This document shows positions 17,919 through 26,625 of a stretch of DNA of 64,000 nt, in pieces. The position numbers and the translations under genes were made by a program. Position 1 is the stretch's first letter; the number at the start of each line of letters is the position of its first letter. The DNA lies in assembly GCF_001700435.1 (NCBI RefSeq), contig NZ_LYPC01000009.1, positions 62,001-126,000 of the forward strand. Reading direction: 5' to 3'. Under the pieces are notes generated by a model. That model had not been told where the DNA came from. It did not search any database and saw only the letters and a list, made by a program, of their open reading frames with translations. This stretch comes from Paenibacillus pectinilyticus. GTDB taxonomy: Bacteria; Bacillota; Bacilli; Paenibacillales; NBRC-103111.

Positions 17919-18431
17919 CTTTTAGAGCAGGGGAGAGGTTTAGGGAGAAGGGAAGCTCTTGAACTAACCAAATCCATTGATAATCAGGTTATCTCTCGTT
18001 TTTCTTTCCGATTTTGAATCTGATTGCTTTTTCCTCCGATTTACCCCTGCATTTAAGTCAACTTTATTTGCTCGTTATATTCCGATTTTCTCCGATTTTC
18101 TCCGATTTACCCCCGATTTTACTCCAATTTGTAGGACGACTTTATTTGCTCAGGTTGAAACAGGAAAGTGAGGGCGAGAGGCGTTAAAGCCAAGTGGCGC
18201 AAGGCTTTTGTGAAACGGTGCATGTGGGAGGAGGCGTAAGACGACTATTTAGGAAAAGCACAAGGCTAATATTCGAGATGTATTGTCGTGTAATGAAGTG
18301 GGCTCCTGCTCGCTTCTTTTTTGTTTAAAGTGGATTATTGATAAGTAGGATTTTAATGGAAAATGTCGAATTATGAAAAAACAAAATTAATTTTAGAAGA
18401 AGACAATTAATTAAAAGGGGACTTAGATATA
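17919..18431. other. Gene-free stretch with direct repeats at the left edge of the AT-rich island
   Basis: No credible gene is seen in these 513 bases. An imperfect direct repeat links 18034-18073 with 18100-18151: both copies begin CTCCGATTTACCCC and end ACTTTATTTGCTC. Three tandem TCCGATTTTC-like units lie between them. A 13-base inverted repeat joins 17853-17865 (CCTAAATAGTCGT) with 18241-18253. A terminator follows at 18295. Base composition drops sharply to AT-rich after 18320. Confidence 0.6.
18295..18322 (+). terminator. Terminator without an obvious gene
   Basis: GAAGTGGGC pairs with GCTCGCTTC (two G-U pairs) around a TCCT loop, followed by six T residues. The nearest upstream gene, rlmD, already has a terminator, so this one may end a small RNA or a lost gene. 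Confidence 0.7.
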
Positions 18432-19550
18432 ATGCCGATAAGGTTAAGTTTAAAAAATGTACCAGTTCACTTTCATCCTAGTACAGATACAACACTTTTT
18501 AAGAAAAGTGCGTTTAATGAAATAAAGAATAGAGGGTTATTCCTTACAGATTTGAATTTAATTCATTGTGCTATGATTCATTTTCAATCTAGATTTAAAA
18601 GAAGCCTATCAAAAAGATTCCAATATACTTACTTAACAATAGAACCCACTTTACTAGAAGACAATACACATTTTTATTTTGATGATGGAGAAAAATCTGA
18701 GTTGCAAACTCAATCCTCTGAGGTTATTGGCGTTGGATTTGCCATTGCTCTATTCCAGAGATTGTTTAATGTGAACTTTAATTGTATAAATGAAATAACC
18801 ACCACAGGTAAACGGTGTGATTTTGAAATTAATTTTCTAGGTAGGAGAATCCTTGCTGAATCAAAAGGTAGAAAGAGTGGATTAACACAGGCTATTAATG
18901 AAATAATTGAACAAAAAGCTGCATATCCTGCTACAACATCTAAGTATGGGGCTATTAGTATAATAAAGAGGGATGTTAATCCTGTTGAAATAACAGTAGT
19001 TGATCCTCCCAGCGAAATATATGATATAAGTAGAAACGAAAGAATACTCTCTTTGTTAATTCATTATACTAAGGTTGCCCAGCTTTCAGGATATAGTAAA
19101 CTAGCAAGTTTATTAAACGAAAGAATAGATGAAATAATAAAAGATAGCTCGAAAATCGAATATTATGAAGGTAAAAAAGTTGACTACGATAATAATGTAA
19201 TAAAGTTTGGTTTTGAGGTTTTTTCAAGTGTTGGAGAGTATAACTTTTGTACATTTTATCACGGCGATGAAAGAATTGATGGTTTTAAATTCAATGTTAA
19301 TAATCATTTACAATTATTCTTTGGATTAGATAACCGTATAAAAGAATATCTTGAGGAACAGAATTTTGAAGCACTACTTCATTTTAATGGTGATTACAAT
19401 GTTAATACAGAGATGACTTACGTATCGGTACATAATGATGGGACTTGTGTAATTCTTATAGAGAAAGAAAAATTAGAAGAATCTAAGAAAAATAATAAGC
19501 TGACAAGCTTTGTAGATAAGTATAAATTAAATATAAACTTTAATGGATAA
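18432..19550 (+). CDS. Unrecognised 372-residue protein with a PD-(D/E)xK nuclease-like motif
   Basis: I do not recognise the family. The middle of the protein has a pattern expected of a PD-(D/E)xK nuclease core: Asp130 in CDFEINF, followed after a short hairpin by Glu143-Ser-Lys145 in ILAESKGR. A glutamine-containing helix (LTQAINEIIEQKAAY) follows, as in restriction-type folds. The ATG at 18432 is preceded by AAAAGGGG. The gene is strongly AT-rich, unlike rlmD, and starts the accessory island. A DNA-cleaving or repair/defence role is inferred from the motif only. Confidence 0.6.
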   Translation: MPIRLSLKNVPVHFHPSTDTTLFKKSAFNEIKNRGLFLTDLNLIHCAMIHFQSRFKRSLSKRFQYTYLTIEPTLLEDNTHFYFDDGEKSELQTQSSEVIGVGFAIALFQRLFNVNFNCINEITTTGKRCDFEINFLGRRILAESKGRKSGLTQAINEIIEQKAAYPATTSKYGAISIIKRDVNPVEITVVDPPSEIYDISRNERILSLLIHYTKVAQLSGYSKLASLLNERIDEIIKDSSKIEYYEGKKVDYDNNVIKFGFEVFSSVGEYNFCTFYHGDERIDGFKFNVNNHLQLFFGLDNRIKEYLEEQNFEALLHFNGDYNVNTEMTYVSVHNDGTCVILIEKEKLEESKKNNKLTSFVDKYKLNINFNG

Positions 19551-19600
19551 GAATGCTGAACGGGTAGCGCCGTTCCACTTTATGGAGCGTACAAGCATTC
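19551..19600. other. Foldable 50-base element directly after the stop codon
   Basis: GAATGCT (19551-19557) pairs with AGCATTC (19594-19600) and encloses GAACGG/CCGTTC (19558-19563 with 19570-19575). A weaker TCCA/TGGA pair overlaps the second helix. The element is GC-richer than its surroundings and begins at the first base after the preceding stop codon. No T-tract follows, so it is not a standard terminator. Confidence 0.4.
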
Positions 19601-19708
19601 GTGAAAATCTCAATGATATTTAAAAAAAACAATATATGGTAGTGAATTTCCATTTTTAAATTGATCTCCCATGTGATTGAGAATTCTTAGTAAAGGAGTT
19701 ATGTAACT

Positions 19709-19851
19709 ATGAGATGTGTAATTTTATATATGGGTTTCGACACTGTGGGTGACACTTAAGTCACGTAGAGTCAGTGGTATTAGTAGTAACTGTTAATATA
19801 GATGATCTTACATTTGCTGAATCCCTCGCACTAAAAACAAATCATAAATGA
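19709..19851 (+). pseudogene. Small frameshifted gene of about 47 codons
   Basis: AAAGGAG lies ten bases before an ATG whose frame encodes MRCVILYMGFDTVGDT and then stops at 19757. The next frame continues without a stop before 19757 from HLSHVESVV through VNIDDLTFAESLALK to TGA at 19849. Joining the two frames near 19750-19758 gives one protein of roughly 47 residues. A terminator follows 49 bases later. A single-base indel in a formerly intact gene is the simplest reading; programmed frameshifting cannot be excluded. The family is not recognised. Confidence 0.4.
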
Positions 19852-19899
19852 GGTAAGTAAAATGGAGTTAAAGTTAAAATAACAAATTGGTTTACTCAG

Positions 19900-19929
19900 C
19901 ACCTGGCTGCTAGAATCGGGTGTTTTTTT
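19900..19929 (+). terminator. Terminator after the small frameshifted gene
   Basis: CACCTG pairs with CGGGTG (one G-U pair) across an 11-base loop and is followed by seven T residues. Confidence 0.75.
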
Positions 19930-20012
19930 ATTGGAAATATTAGATCAAATTAGTATTATTTTTTGTTTGACTATCCGTGTTGGAGAATTGCGGAGTATGT
20001 AGGGCATCTTTT

Positions 20013-20236
20013 ATGACAGAAAATAATTCTGAAACAATAATTGCTTGCGAAGATGAATGGATATCACATTTTTCGAGGTCAATTTTAATGATGCTGAGTT
20101 TATGAAAATAATTATCTCGGCAATTTCCGATGCTGAGTTTTCACTAGAGCGTCGAAAAAAGCACATTTTGCACTTTATTAAGTTAAATACGAATCCGCTA
20201 TTATTTGATGAAATTCATTTAGAGCCAAGAGGTTAA
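20013..20236 (+). pseudogene. Small gene split at a T5 run (about 74 codons), or a 59-residue protein from an internal start
   Basis: GTAGGG stands nine bases before an ATG at 20013. That frame reads MTENNSETIIACEDEWISHF and then stops at 20103. One extra T in the TTTTT run near 20069-20073 would switch it into the frame that encodes FEVNFNDAEFMKIIISAISD and runs on to TAA at 20234. That second frame has its own ATG at 20057, which could yield an intact 59-residue protein, but its ribosome site is poor. It is followed after 15 bases by another small gene. The family is unknown. Confidence 0.5.
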
Positions 20237-20251
20237 GGCGAAGTAGGGAGC

Positions 20252-20443
20252 ATGATTCCGTATATGGAAGCAAGAATATCATTCTTGGAATCGCTGCTTC
20301 CAGCTTTAAATGGATTGACTTATTTAAATCACAAACAGAGAATTGAACGATCAATTGAAGCATGGAGACGAAGTATTGAACGAGAACAGACTGATGAAGT
20401 TTTAAGTAATTTTATGTTTTATAAAGTGAGTTGTGAATCATAG
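20252..20443 (+). CDS. Small hypothetical protein, 63 residues
   Basis: A short helical, charged protein with no recognised domain. The ATG at 20252 is preceded by AGTAGGGAG at a good distance. It sits 15 bases after the small split gene and 77 bases before the DUF3800 gene, all on the same strand, so the three may form one transcript. Short size and lack of homologues I can recall limit confidence. Confidence 0.5.
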   Translation: MIPYMEARISFLESLLPALNGLTYLNHKQRIERSIEAWRRSIEREQTDEVLSNFMFYKVSCES

Positions 20444-20520
20444 TAGTTCTTGTGATTAAGTTACTACTGCATGGTGTAAATGAAATAATACTTCGTATAC
20501 TACAAGGGGGTATAGTGTTT

Positions 20521-22026
20521 ATGGAAAACAACGTTAATTTTTATTATGATGAATCTGAGCATAGTAGAAAAATTAATCATTCTACAGTTGTTTCTGATAA
20601 TTACTACGATAATTTTGTTACAACAATTGTTGGATGGCGTACTGAAGAAGAAAATTCTATATTTCAACGATATCTTGAGTTTGAAGAGAAGTATTCAGAC
20701 CGCAAATCAAATGGAGAGTTAAAAAGTTCGACATTGAAGACAAAACAATTAAAAAATGGATTGGCTTCATTAAGTTCCGACAATGTAGCATTTATCCATG
20801 ACTTTTTAGATGTGTTTGACAATCGCATCTTTTTGTATTTTTCTGTAACAAGCAAAATAGAATTTATTGTAAACCAAATTTTCCTGAATTATAAGAATAG
20901 TGTATTTGTAAATGCGGATGCCTTGAAGTATTCAATCGTTAAGACAATAGTGATGTACAGACCACAGGAAATTATTGGTGGAATGTATGAAAACACAGGC
21001 GAATTGGTTCAGTTATTAAAAGCATTTTTCCTTAAACGAATCGCTGAGAATCGAGCAAACCCAAAATTGAAGCGGCGTGAAACATCAGCTTTTTCGCAAA
21101 TAGTGATGATACTTGAAGATATTAATGAGCACAGGGATATTAATTGGAACTATCAAATTGCTTTTGTTGGTTTTAAAAAATATTTGCTAGAGAAAAATAT
21201 TTCTAAATATGCGCTGTTTATCGATAAAGAAGGTGATGACAGCAATACGTTGAAAGCGGCAAAACAATTAGGACTCTCCCCAGTTACAGAGGTTAATTCA
21301 AAAGAACATGTAGGGATTAGGATGGCGGATATGCTTGCAGGTATAATCTCTAAACTTCTTAAATCTTTACATACTGAATTGCAATACGATTCCTTTGAAG
21401 ATGGGATTAATAAAAAAATACTAGGTGAGAAGTGGTTTGAATTAAATAATCGTCAACTCTATTTATATAAACGATTGTTACATATTATTTGCCGCTTAAA
21501 TAATGGGTGGTATAAGGTTTTTTCAGGAAATTACTCAGATGACTTGATTGCTATTATTTCTTTGCTCGATTATATGAGTAGCTACAGGACAATTGATGAA
21601 GTTAGAGCAATTGATAAAAAAATGCATGGTGAATACTTTAATGCACTGGCATGTGAACGCTTAGCAAAACATTATGATGATATGAGATCAAAATTGCAGG
21701 TTGATCCGATAGCAGAGACTGACAAGGATTATGATCTTAACCAAAGAGGAGGAAAAGTCTTCTTTGATTCGAGTAAGCAACCGTCATTAAGAATAAATGA
21801 AGGTTCTAACACATTGGATGTTTTATCAGTTGGTTTTATGAAGGATGGGACTCCAATGATTACAGTTAGTGAAAGTGAGGTTCCTGTTTGCTATAAGCTG
21901 CCCCAAGAATTATATGCGTGGGCAATGGATTGTGTAGCTCTAGCAAACATGGGGATTAATCATTTTCCCTCAAAAGTAGAGATTACAAAATATAATGACA
22001 GTTTTTATGCAGATTTTATAGTCTAA
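20521..22026 (+). CDS. DUF3800 domain protein
   Basis: The 501-residue product starts with the DUF3800 signature, an RNase H-like acidic strand FYYDESEHS (Asp10, Glu11). It closes the domain with FIDKEGDDSN and VGIRMADMLAGIISKLL near residues 238-282, the usual second acidic site and helix. The C-terminal 220 residues are an extra region of unknown fold. The ATG at 20521 follows AAGGGGG; an in-frame upstream start at 20452 has none. DUF3800 proteins are common in mobile islands and beside restriction genes. A nuclease role is suspected for the family but not shown here. Confidence 0.75.
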   Translation: MENNVNFYYDESEHSRKINHSTVVSDNYYDNFVTTIVGWRTEEENSIFQRYLEFEEKYSDRKSNGELKSSTLKTKQLKNGLASLSSDNVAFIHDFLDVFDNRIFLYFSVTSKIEFIVNQIFLNYKNSVFVNADALKYSIVKTIVMYRPQEIIGGMYENTGELVQLLKAFFLKRIAENRANPKLKRRETSAFSQIVMILEDINEHRDINWNYQIAFVGFKKYLLEKNISKYALFIDKEGDDSNTLKAAKQLGLSPVTEVNSKEHVGIRMADMLAGIISKLLKSLHTELQYDSFEDGINKKILGEKWFELNNRQLYLYKRLLHIICRLNNGWYKVFSGNYSDDLIAIISLLDYMSSYRTIDEVRAIDKKMHGEYFNALACERLAKHYDDMRSKLQVDPIAETDKDYDLNQRGGKVFFDSSKQPSLRINEGSNTLDVLSVGFMKDGTPMITVSESEVPVCYKLPQELYAWAMDCVALANMGINHFPSKVEITKYNDSFYADFIV

Positions 22027-22402
22027 TAGGTCGAAGGAAGTATTTATTGATAAGATTGAGATAAACATCTTCCACCAATGGTATACTAGCTTTTTAGAGC
22101 ATCATTATTATCTACTCAAGGCATGTGAGTCGGTCATATTGAGGGTTCGAAAATGAGATGTGGCAGGTTCGCATAAAATAAAGACATTTGAAATGCTGGC
22201 GAGGAAATAATCTTGATCACATTTACATAAAGTAAAGAACTCAAGTTGATCGTTTGATGATCATTACTTGAGTTCTTTTCTGTTGTAGGTTTTTGGCGGA
22301 AGTCGTTATGGAACTGAAGCAATTATATGGTGAATGTTGTAAAATGGATATACAATGCACTTGTTTTTGTAATCCACGCTTGTCTGTGAGACTGGAGGAA
22401 CT
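22027..22402. other. Gene-free stretch before the interrupted metalloprotease-like gene
   Basis: Only the strong bidirectional terminator at 22235-22279 stands out. The open frame on the minus strand at 22134-22322 has no ribosome site and runs through the terminator, so I do not call it. Confidence 0.5.
22235..22279. terminator. Bidirectional terminator
   Basis: AAGAACTCAAG pairs with CTTGAGTTCTT, with an inner TGATC/GATCA helix, A residues on the left and TTTT on the right. It likely ends the DUF3800 transcript. Confidence 0.8.
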
Positions 22403-24052
22403 ATGACAATGTTTCTTGATAAAAAACTACTTATTGAAAAAGAAGAAGGATGGATACTTCCTGCCGAACTACACTCTTGTTGGAATGTAAGGGGATTGTA
22501 CAGCCCAACTCAATTTGTGTTGAGGCTTCGACCAGATATTCATCTTGAACTTCAGTCAATAGAACCAGGGATTAGATCCAATAGCGAGTTAAGCTTTCAA
22601 CAAATTCAAGCATTTTCCACATATTTTCATGAAACTATACATTGGTGGCAGCATATAGGTTCGACGCTAGGTTTAATGTTAAGCCTTATATATCCGGCCC
22701 AAGCTCATATCAACAACAGGGATCTTAAGCATTTAATTGAGGATATCGGGCCTGTAAAATCAATTTTGAAATATGATGCCGTGCATAAGGGTTCTTTGAA
22801 AAATGAGACAGGTAGTAGAATAAATCGTGTGTTATACAACTGGCATGATATTGAATTTTTTATGCGGCTTGCAATTGATCCTAAAAAAGCCTCACATATA
22901 ATTAACTCACCATACTTTGAGAGTGTTGGACATTCATATAATATGGCTTGAGGTTCTGTACTCTGGCTGCTTTCATCCACATTCGATAGTAATTTGGTAT
23001 TTTTACCGGATGCAAGGAAATGGGAGAGGGAGTTTGAGCAACTTAATAAAAATAAAGTGTTTGGTTACTATCACGGTTCTGATATTCGACTATCACCAAT
23101 AGGCGCAAGAGAGATATTTGAAGGGCAAGCTCGTTTTTCGCAATTACAGTATTTGTATCTCTCATCAGGCAGGAAGATGAGTTGGGATGACTTTGAGCAC
23201 GCAGGAATGCTCAGTCAACTATATAGAGAGGCGTTCGATATTTTCCTCAAAATTCTTGATACACCTTGGCCTGGTACACCAGAAGATTCGGTAGTGGGGT
23301 TGTTTTTGTTAGTATGTGATCTTGCTATTAACCCAACTGATGGTTTTCCTTTTGATCTATATCACTTTCCATCATTTGTTTTTTCAGTAGATCCAGGGAT
23401 AAGATTTTTAATGTTATGCGAGTCAATAAAGAACAAGAATCCAAATTTAGTGAATTCGATTCATGGCTACACAAAGGAAGAGTATTTAGAAGTTTCCGAA
23501 ATCCTTTGTGGCTATATTAGTTGTAAAACGCCCTATTCTGCTTCTGAAAAATTAAGTGATTGGGCCAGTACTAACTGTAAGGAATTAATGGAAGAAGATA
23601 ATTCTTTTGAGTTTGGTTCTGAAAACCTACCAGTTCGATTGCTTTTCGCTAGATTTTTAAGATTTCAGCAGGATAAATTTATTACACCTGAGTTTTTTTG
23701 CTGGCCGGGGATCTGGTCTGTTGGTGAAAGAAAAGCAGGTATTTCGTTAGAGAATGCTCGAGAGTTGTTTGAAGCACATAAAGCCCTTTTTTGTGATGGT
23801 TTAGATGGAGATATTTACCCGAGTACTTTTCCAGATAAAGATGAGAAATCTGTTCAAAACACCTTTAATTCGTTTTATTTTTGGAATATGACATATGATA
23901 TGACGAGGCAATGGATCATCCAAGATGGAGAATTTGAGTATAATTTTTCTTGGTTAACATCCAAATTCCCAAAATCAGAGGTTACTACTAGTGTTCGTAA
24001 TCAATTTAGAGATGTATATGGTGTTGATCCAAGTGCATTTCAAATTGTGTAA
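22403..24052 (+). pseudogene. HExxH protein of 549 codons interrupted by one in-frame TGA
   Basis: Two open segments, 22403-22951 and 22994-24052, lie in the same reading frame and are separated by a single TGA at 22949. Reading through gives SYNMA-stop-GSVLWLL and continues without another disablement for 366 codons. The first segment has a zinc-protease-like HETIHWWQH (His76, Glu77, His80); the second has no recognised motif. GGAGG precedes the ATG at 22403, whereas the first start in the second segment (TTG 22994) has no ribosome site. A recent nonsense change (for example from TGG) or a sequencing error is likeliest. The family is not recognised. Confidence 0.7.
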
Positions 24053-24133
24053 CAGTGGCCTGGGTCTAGGAAAGTTTAATTCATAACTGAATGAGTTTTT
24101 GAAATGTAGTCAATTGGGGGAGGAGGATTAGCT

Positions 24134-24883
24134 ATGGCAATGTATGTCTATAAGGATGCTGCTAGAACAGAGAAACTATTAGCAAAAAATGCTCAGAAAC
24201 AAGACAAGGGTAACCGCTACTATTGTCCAAACTATAGTTGTGATGCTCATATGCATATATGCAATATTGAAGGAGTTTCCGCATCATACTTTAGTGCAAG
24301 CCGTTTTTATGGGCATATTGAAAAATGTCCATATGAGGCTTCAAATGGATTTAATCCAAATAAATATAATGAAGGGAACTTCGAATTTGACAATGCATTA
24401 TTGGCTTTAACGATGCCAAGTAATCCACAGACTAAAAAGGAAATACCTGCAGAACATGGTAGTGGTACAGCAACACCAAAACCGCCACGTACAATACGTC
24501 AGATATATGCAATGTGTAAGGCATACGACTATTCTGATACTTACAACGGTGTTACAATTGGTAAAATGCTTCTAGATAATAGAAGCGTACATATGTATCC
24601 TAAAGGTGTATTCGATTGGAGAATCATTGAAGGCAAATGCAAAAGTGGACGCTTTTACGACGCCTCTAAATTGGAAATCTCTCTTACTTCTTCTACTGAT
24701 GGAAAGGAATACACTTTCATTTTAAGGTTTGACAGTGAAGAGTTGTTTAAAGAAATAAAGAACGATATTTTTTCGAACAGAGAGTACCTAGTGGTTGTAG
24801 CTGGACAATGGAGAGCTGCGGGAAGCTTTAACGCATTTTGTACTACATTTTCGAGTAAAAAGCAGTTAGCAATCATAAAGTAG
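24134..24883 (+). CDS. Unrecognised 249-residue protein with an N-terminal zinc-ribbon-like region
   Basis: The first 80 residues have a Cys/His cluster suggestive of metal binding: YYCPNYSCDAHMHICN, then HIEKCPYE. Residues 100-118 are a Pro/Thr-rich linker, followed by a C-terminal domain of about 130 residues rich in beta-strand pattern (LEISLTSSTDGKEYTFILRF). The start is supported by GGGGGAGGAGG. The layout, zinc ribbon plus separate domain, resembles nucleic-acid-associated island proteins, but no family is assigned. It lies 81 bases after the interrupted HExxH gene. Confidence 0.55.
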   Translation: MAMYVYKDAARTEKLLAKNAQKQDKGNRYYCPNYSCDAHMHICNIEGVSASYFSASRFYGHIEKCPYEASNGFNPNKYNEGNFEFDNALLALTMPSNPQTKKEIPAEHGSGTATPKPPRTIRQIYAMCKAYDYSDTYNGVTIGKMLLDNRSVHMYPKGVFDWRIIEGKCKSGRFYDASKLEISLTSSTDGKEYTFILRFDSEELFKEIKNDIFSNREYLVVVAGQWRAAGSFNAFCTTFSSKKQLAIIK

Positions 24884-24910
24884 ATTATTTTATAAGTGCA
24901 GGTGAAAGAC

Positions 24911-25615
24911 TTGAAAGAACTTAAAACATTCTTACTACTGCAATATATCATCAACTTGATAAAATAATTGCTGAGTTCAAACTGATGAAATATTTGTCCC
25001 ACAACGGGGAAAAAGGGCGAGAAACCGAAGGTATACTAACAAATTTTCTAAAGACATTAGTTCCAAATAAGTTCGATTTAGGAACTGGCTTTGTAGTTAA
25101 CGACAATTCAATAAGTAGCCAAGTTGATATTATTGTTTATGATAAATATAATGTTCTGCCTATTTATAGCGGTTTTGAGCTAATCATTTAGCCAGTACAC
25201 TCTGTAGCAATGGCAATAGAATCAAAAAATGTCATTAAACTCAAGTCAAATAGGGAAATGTCAGACAGATGCGCAATTAGTAAAATCATTATTTAAATCG
25301 AACTTTGATTATATATATTTACAAGACCAAGTAAATGAATATAGTGGCCCACTCACTGTATTATTTGCTTTCGAATCCGCTACATCAATACAAACAATTG
25401 CAGATAAACTAAATGAATCCAAAGATAAGGGGCTAGATATTGTATGTATATTAAATCAAGGAATATGCATCTATAATCCAAAACATGATAAGTACTCTAT
25501 AATAGACGCTTCTTCGCATAAATTTTATGGAATTACTCCAGAAGAGTATAGTATCACCCTGCATCATAAATTTTTTGCGCAATTTATTAGCTTCATATTA
25601 GACAGACTAAACTAA
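24911..25615 (+). pseudogene. Decayed DUF6602-like gene
   Basis: Three fragments together match the DUF6602 pattern I recall: a start near 24911 (TTG behind AGGTGA); a fragment with SHNGEKGRETEG, GTGFVVND and VDIIVYDK; and a C-terminal piece with LTVLFAFES. They are broken by a frameshift near 24925-24945, an in-frame TAG at 25189 after GFELII, and another frameshift near 25225-25240. Beyond the TAG the frame continues with PVHSVAMAIESKNVIK, which fits the expected ExK-type core. Three disablements make restoration by sequencing error unlikely. Such proteins often accompany mobile-element or defence genes. Confidence 0.7.
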
Positions 25616-25731
25616 TTTAAATCTATAAAGCCAAATTATACATTATGGTACATGAACTCTTCGATTTTCACAGATTTCATCTCTAATTGAACGCCAATTG
25701 CTAGATCTGTTAAAAATGACAAGGGCTTCAC

Positions 25732-25911
25732 ATAACACCATATTCACGCATTGGGCATACGTCCCCGGTTCGGCAGGGGTTAGAGATGAACTCGGAGAAG
25801 CAGCTCAATGGCGTAAAGTTGATTTAAGCCGGACACATCCGCACCGACTAACCACTTCGCGGCCGGCTGCTGGCGCAGCCTAAGTCGGTGGGACGTCGTG
25901 AATACAATAAC
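25732..25911. other. Compact GC-rich, highly foldable element bounded by inverted repeats
   Basis: A roughly 180-base block is much richer in GC than its AT-rich surroundings. TATTCACG (25741-25748) and CGTGAATA (25897-25904) form perfect outer inverted repeats, and both ends carry ATAAC in direct orientation (25732 and 25907). Inside, CACCGACT (25842) pairs with AGTCGGTG (25883) and encloses GGCTGC/GCAGCC (25865-25870 with 25875-25880). CCCC/GGGG forms a further hairpin on the left. It could be a non-autonomous mobile element, a cassette recombination site or a structured RNA. The rest of 25616-25964 holds no gene. Confidence 0.55.
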
Positions 25912-25964
25912 GATAACTAAAATTACTGAAACAGCATTAAAAATCTAAACGTTCTGGAGGAAAA

Positions 25965-26516
25965 ATGAAAGAAAGATTGATAGAAATATTCGAGAAGGCA
26001 AATAATAATTTCATTCAAAGTGATCTTGAATTATTAAATTCTAAAGTATCTGAGCGTACACTTTGTGGAGCGCTTATGATTCACTTATATGGAGTAGTTA
26101 AGATATCTGAGTTTTCAGAGTACAAAGTTGATGTAGAGTACAACCGTAATAAAAACGGGAAAGTTAAAACCCATGTTAAAACTATAAATGGACCTGATGA
26201 TATCATTGTAAAGATTAACTGTGATCTAATTGTTCATAGTCGAGGCAACATTATAGATCAGGATAATCTCATAGCACTTGAGATGAAAAAATCAAATAGG
26301 AAAAAACAAGAAAAAGATGATGATAGATCGCGATTAGTAGCTCTGACGAAAGATAGTTATGATGATATTTGGTCTTTTGATGGTAAGACTCTACCAGAAC
26401 ATGTTTGTAGATATGGATTAGGAGTCTATTATGAAGTCAATTACCCAAAGAGAGTAATTTTAATAGAATATTATAAAACCGGTTACAAGTTTAAAGAATA
26501 CGAAATTAAGTTTTAA
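25965..26516 (+). CDS. Small PD-(D/E)xK-like protein of unknown family
   Basis: The 183-residue product carries a nuclease-type core: Asp87 in NCDLIVH, then Glu106-Met-Lys108 in LIALEMKKSNRKK, with the expected strand pattern around them. No DNA-binding domain is visible, so it may act with a partner or be an inactive relative. GGAGG stands before the ATG at 25965. It is separated from the adenine methylase gene by a strong terminator and 395 bases, so it is probably an independent unit. The family is not recognised. Confidence 0.55.
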   Translation: MKERLIEIFEKANNNFIQSDLELLNSKVSERTLCGALMIHLYGVVKISEFSEYKVDVEYNRNKNGKVKTHVKTINGPDDIIVKINCDLIVHSRGNIIDQDNLIALEMKKSNRKKQEKDDDRSRLVALTKDSYDDIWSFDGKTLPEHVCRYGLGVYYEVNYPKRVILIEYYKTGYKFKEYEIKF

Positions 26517-26573
26517 CTACAAATAATAAAATATTAGCAACCTTACAAGCTTCTATTGAAACCATCAATTCTT

Positions 26574-26625
26574 AATAATACAAATAAAAAAGACGGGGCT
26601 CCGTCTTTTTTTATTTGTATTATTC
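26574..26625. terminator. Long bidirectional terminator
   Basis: A near-perfect stem of about 24 bp (AATAATACAAATAAAAAAGA.. with its complement) carries a GGCT loop and has A and T runs inside the stem. It ends the 25965 gene. Confidence 0.9.

Larger units (their letters stand above)
19601..20012. other. Mostly non-coding stretch with a broken small gene and a terminator
   Basis: Apart from the small frameshifted gene at 19709-19851 and the terminator at 19900-19929, I see no open frame with a ribosome site and no further repeat in this AT-rich interval. Confidence 0.5.

Noticed and set aside
17977-18171. 64-codon frame with repeated peptides
   Set aside because: The peptide repeats only mirror the DNA direct repeats; no ribosome site or family resemblance.
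22949-22951. TGA read as selenocysteine or by a code change
   Set aside because: No SECIS-like hairpin was recognised after it, and other genes in the window end normally with TGA; a nonsense change is simpler.
25698-25883. 61-codon frame across the GC-rich element
   Set aside because: It runs through the hairpins, has no ribosome site and its composition follows the element rather than coding DNA.
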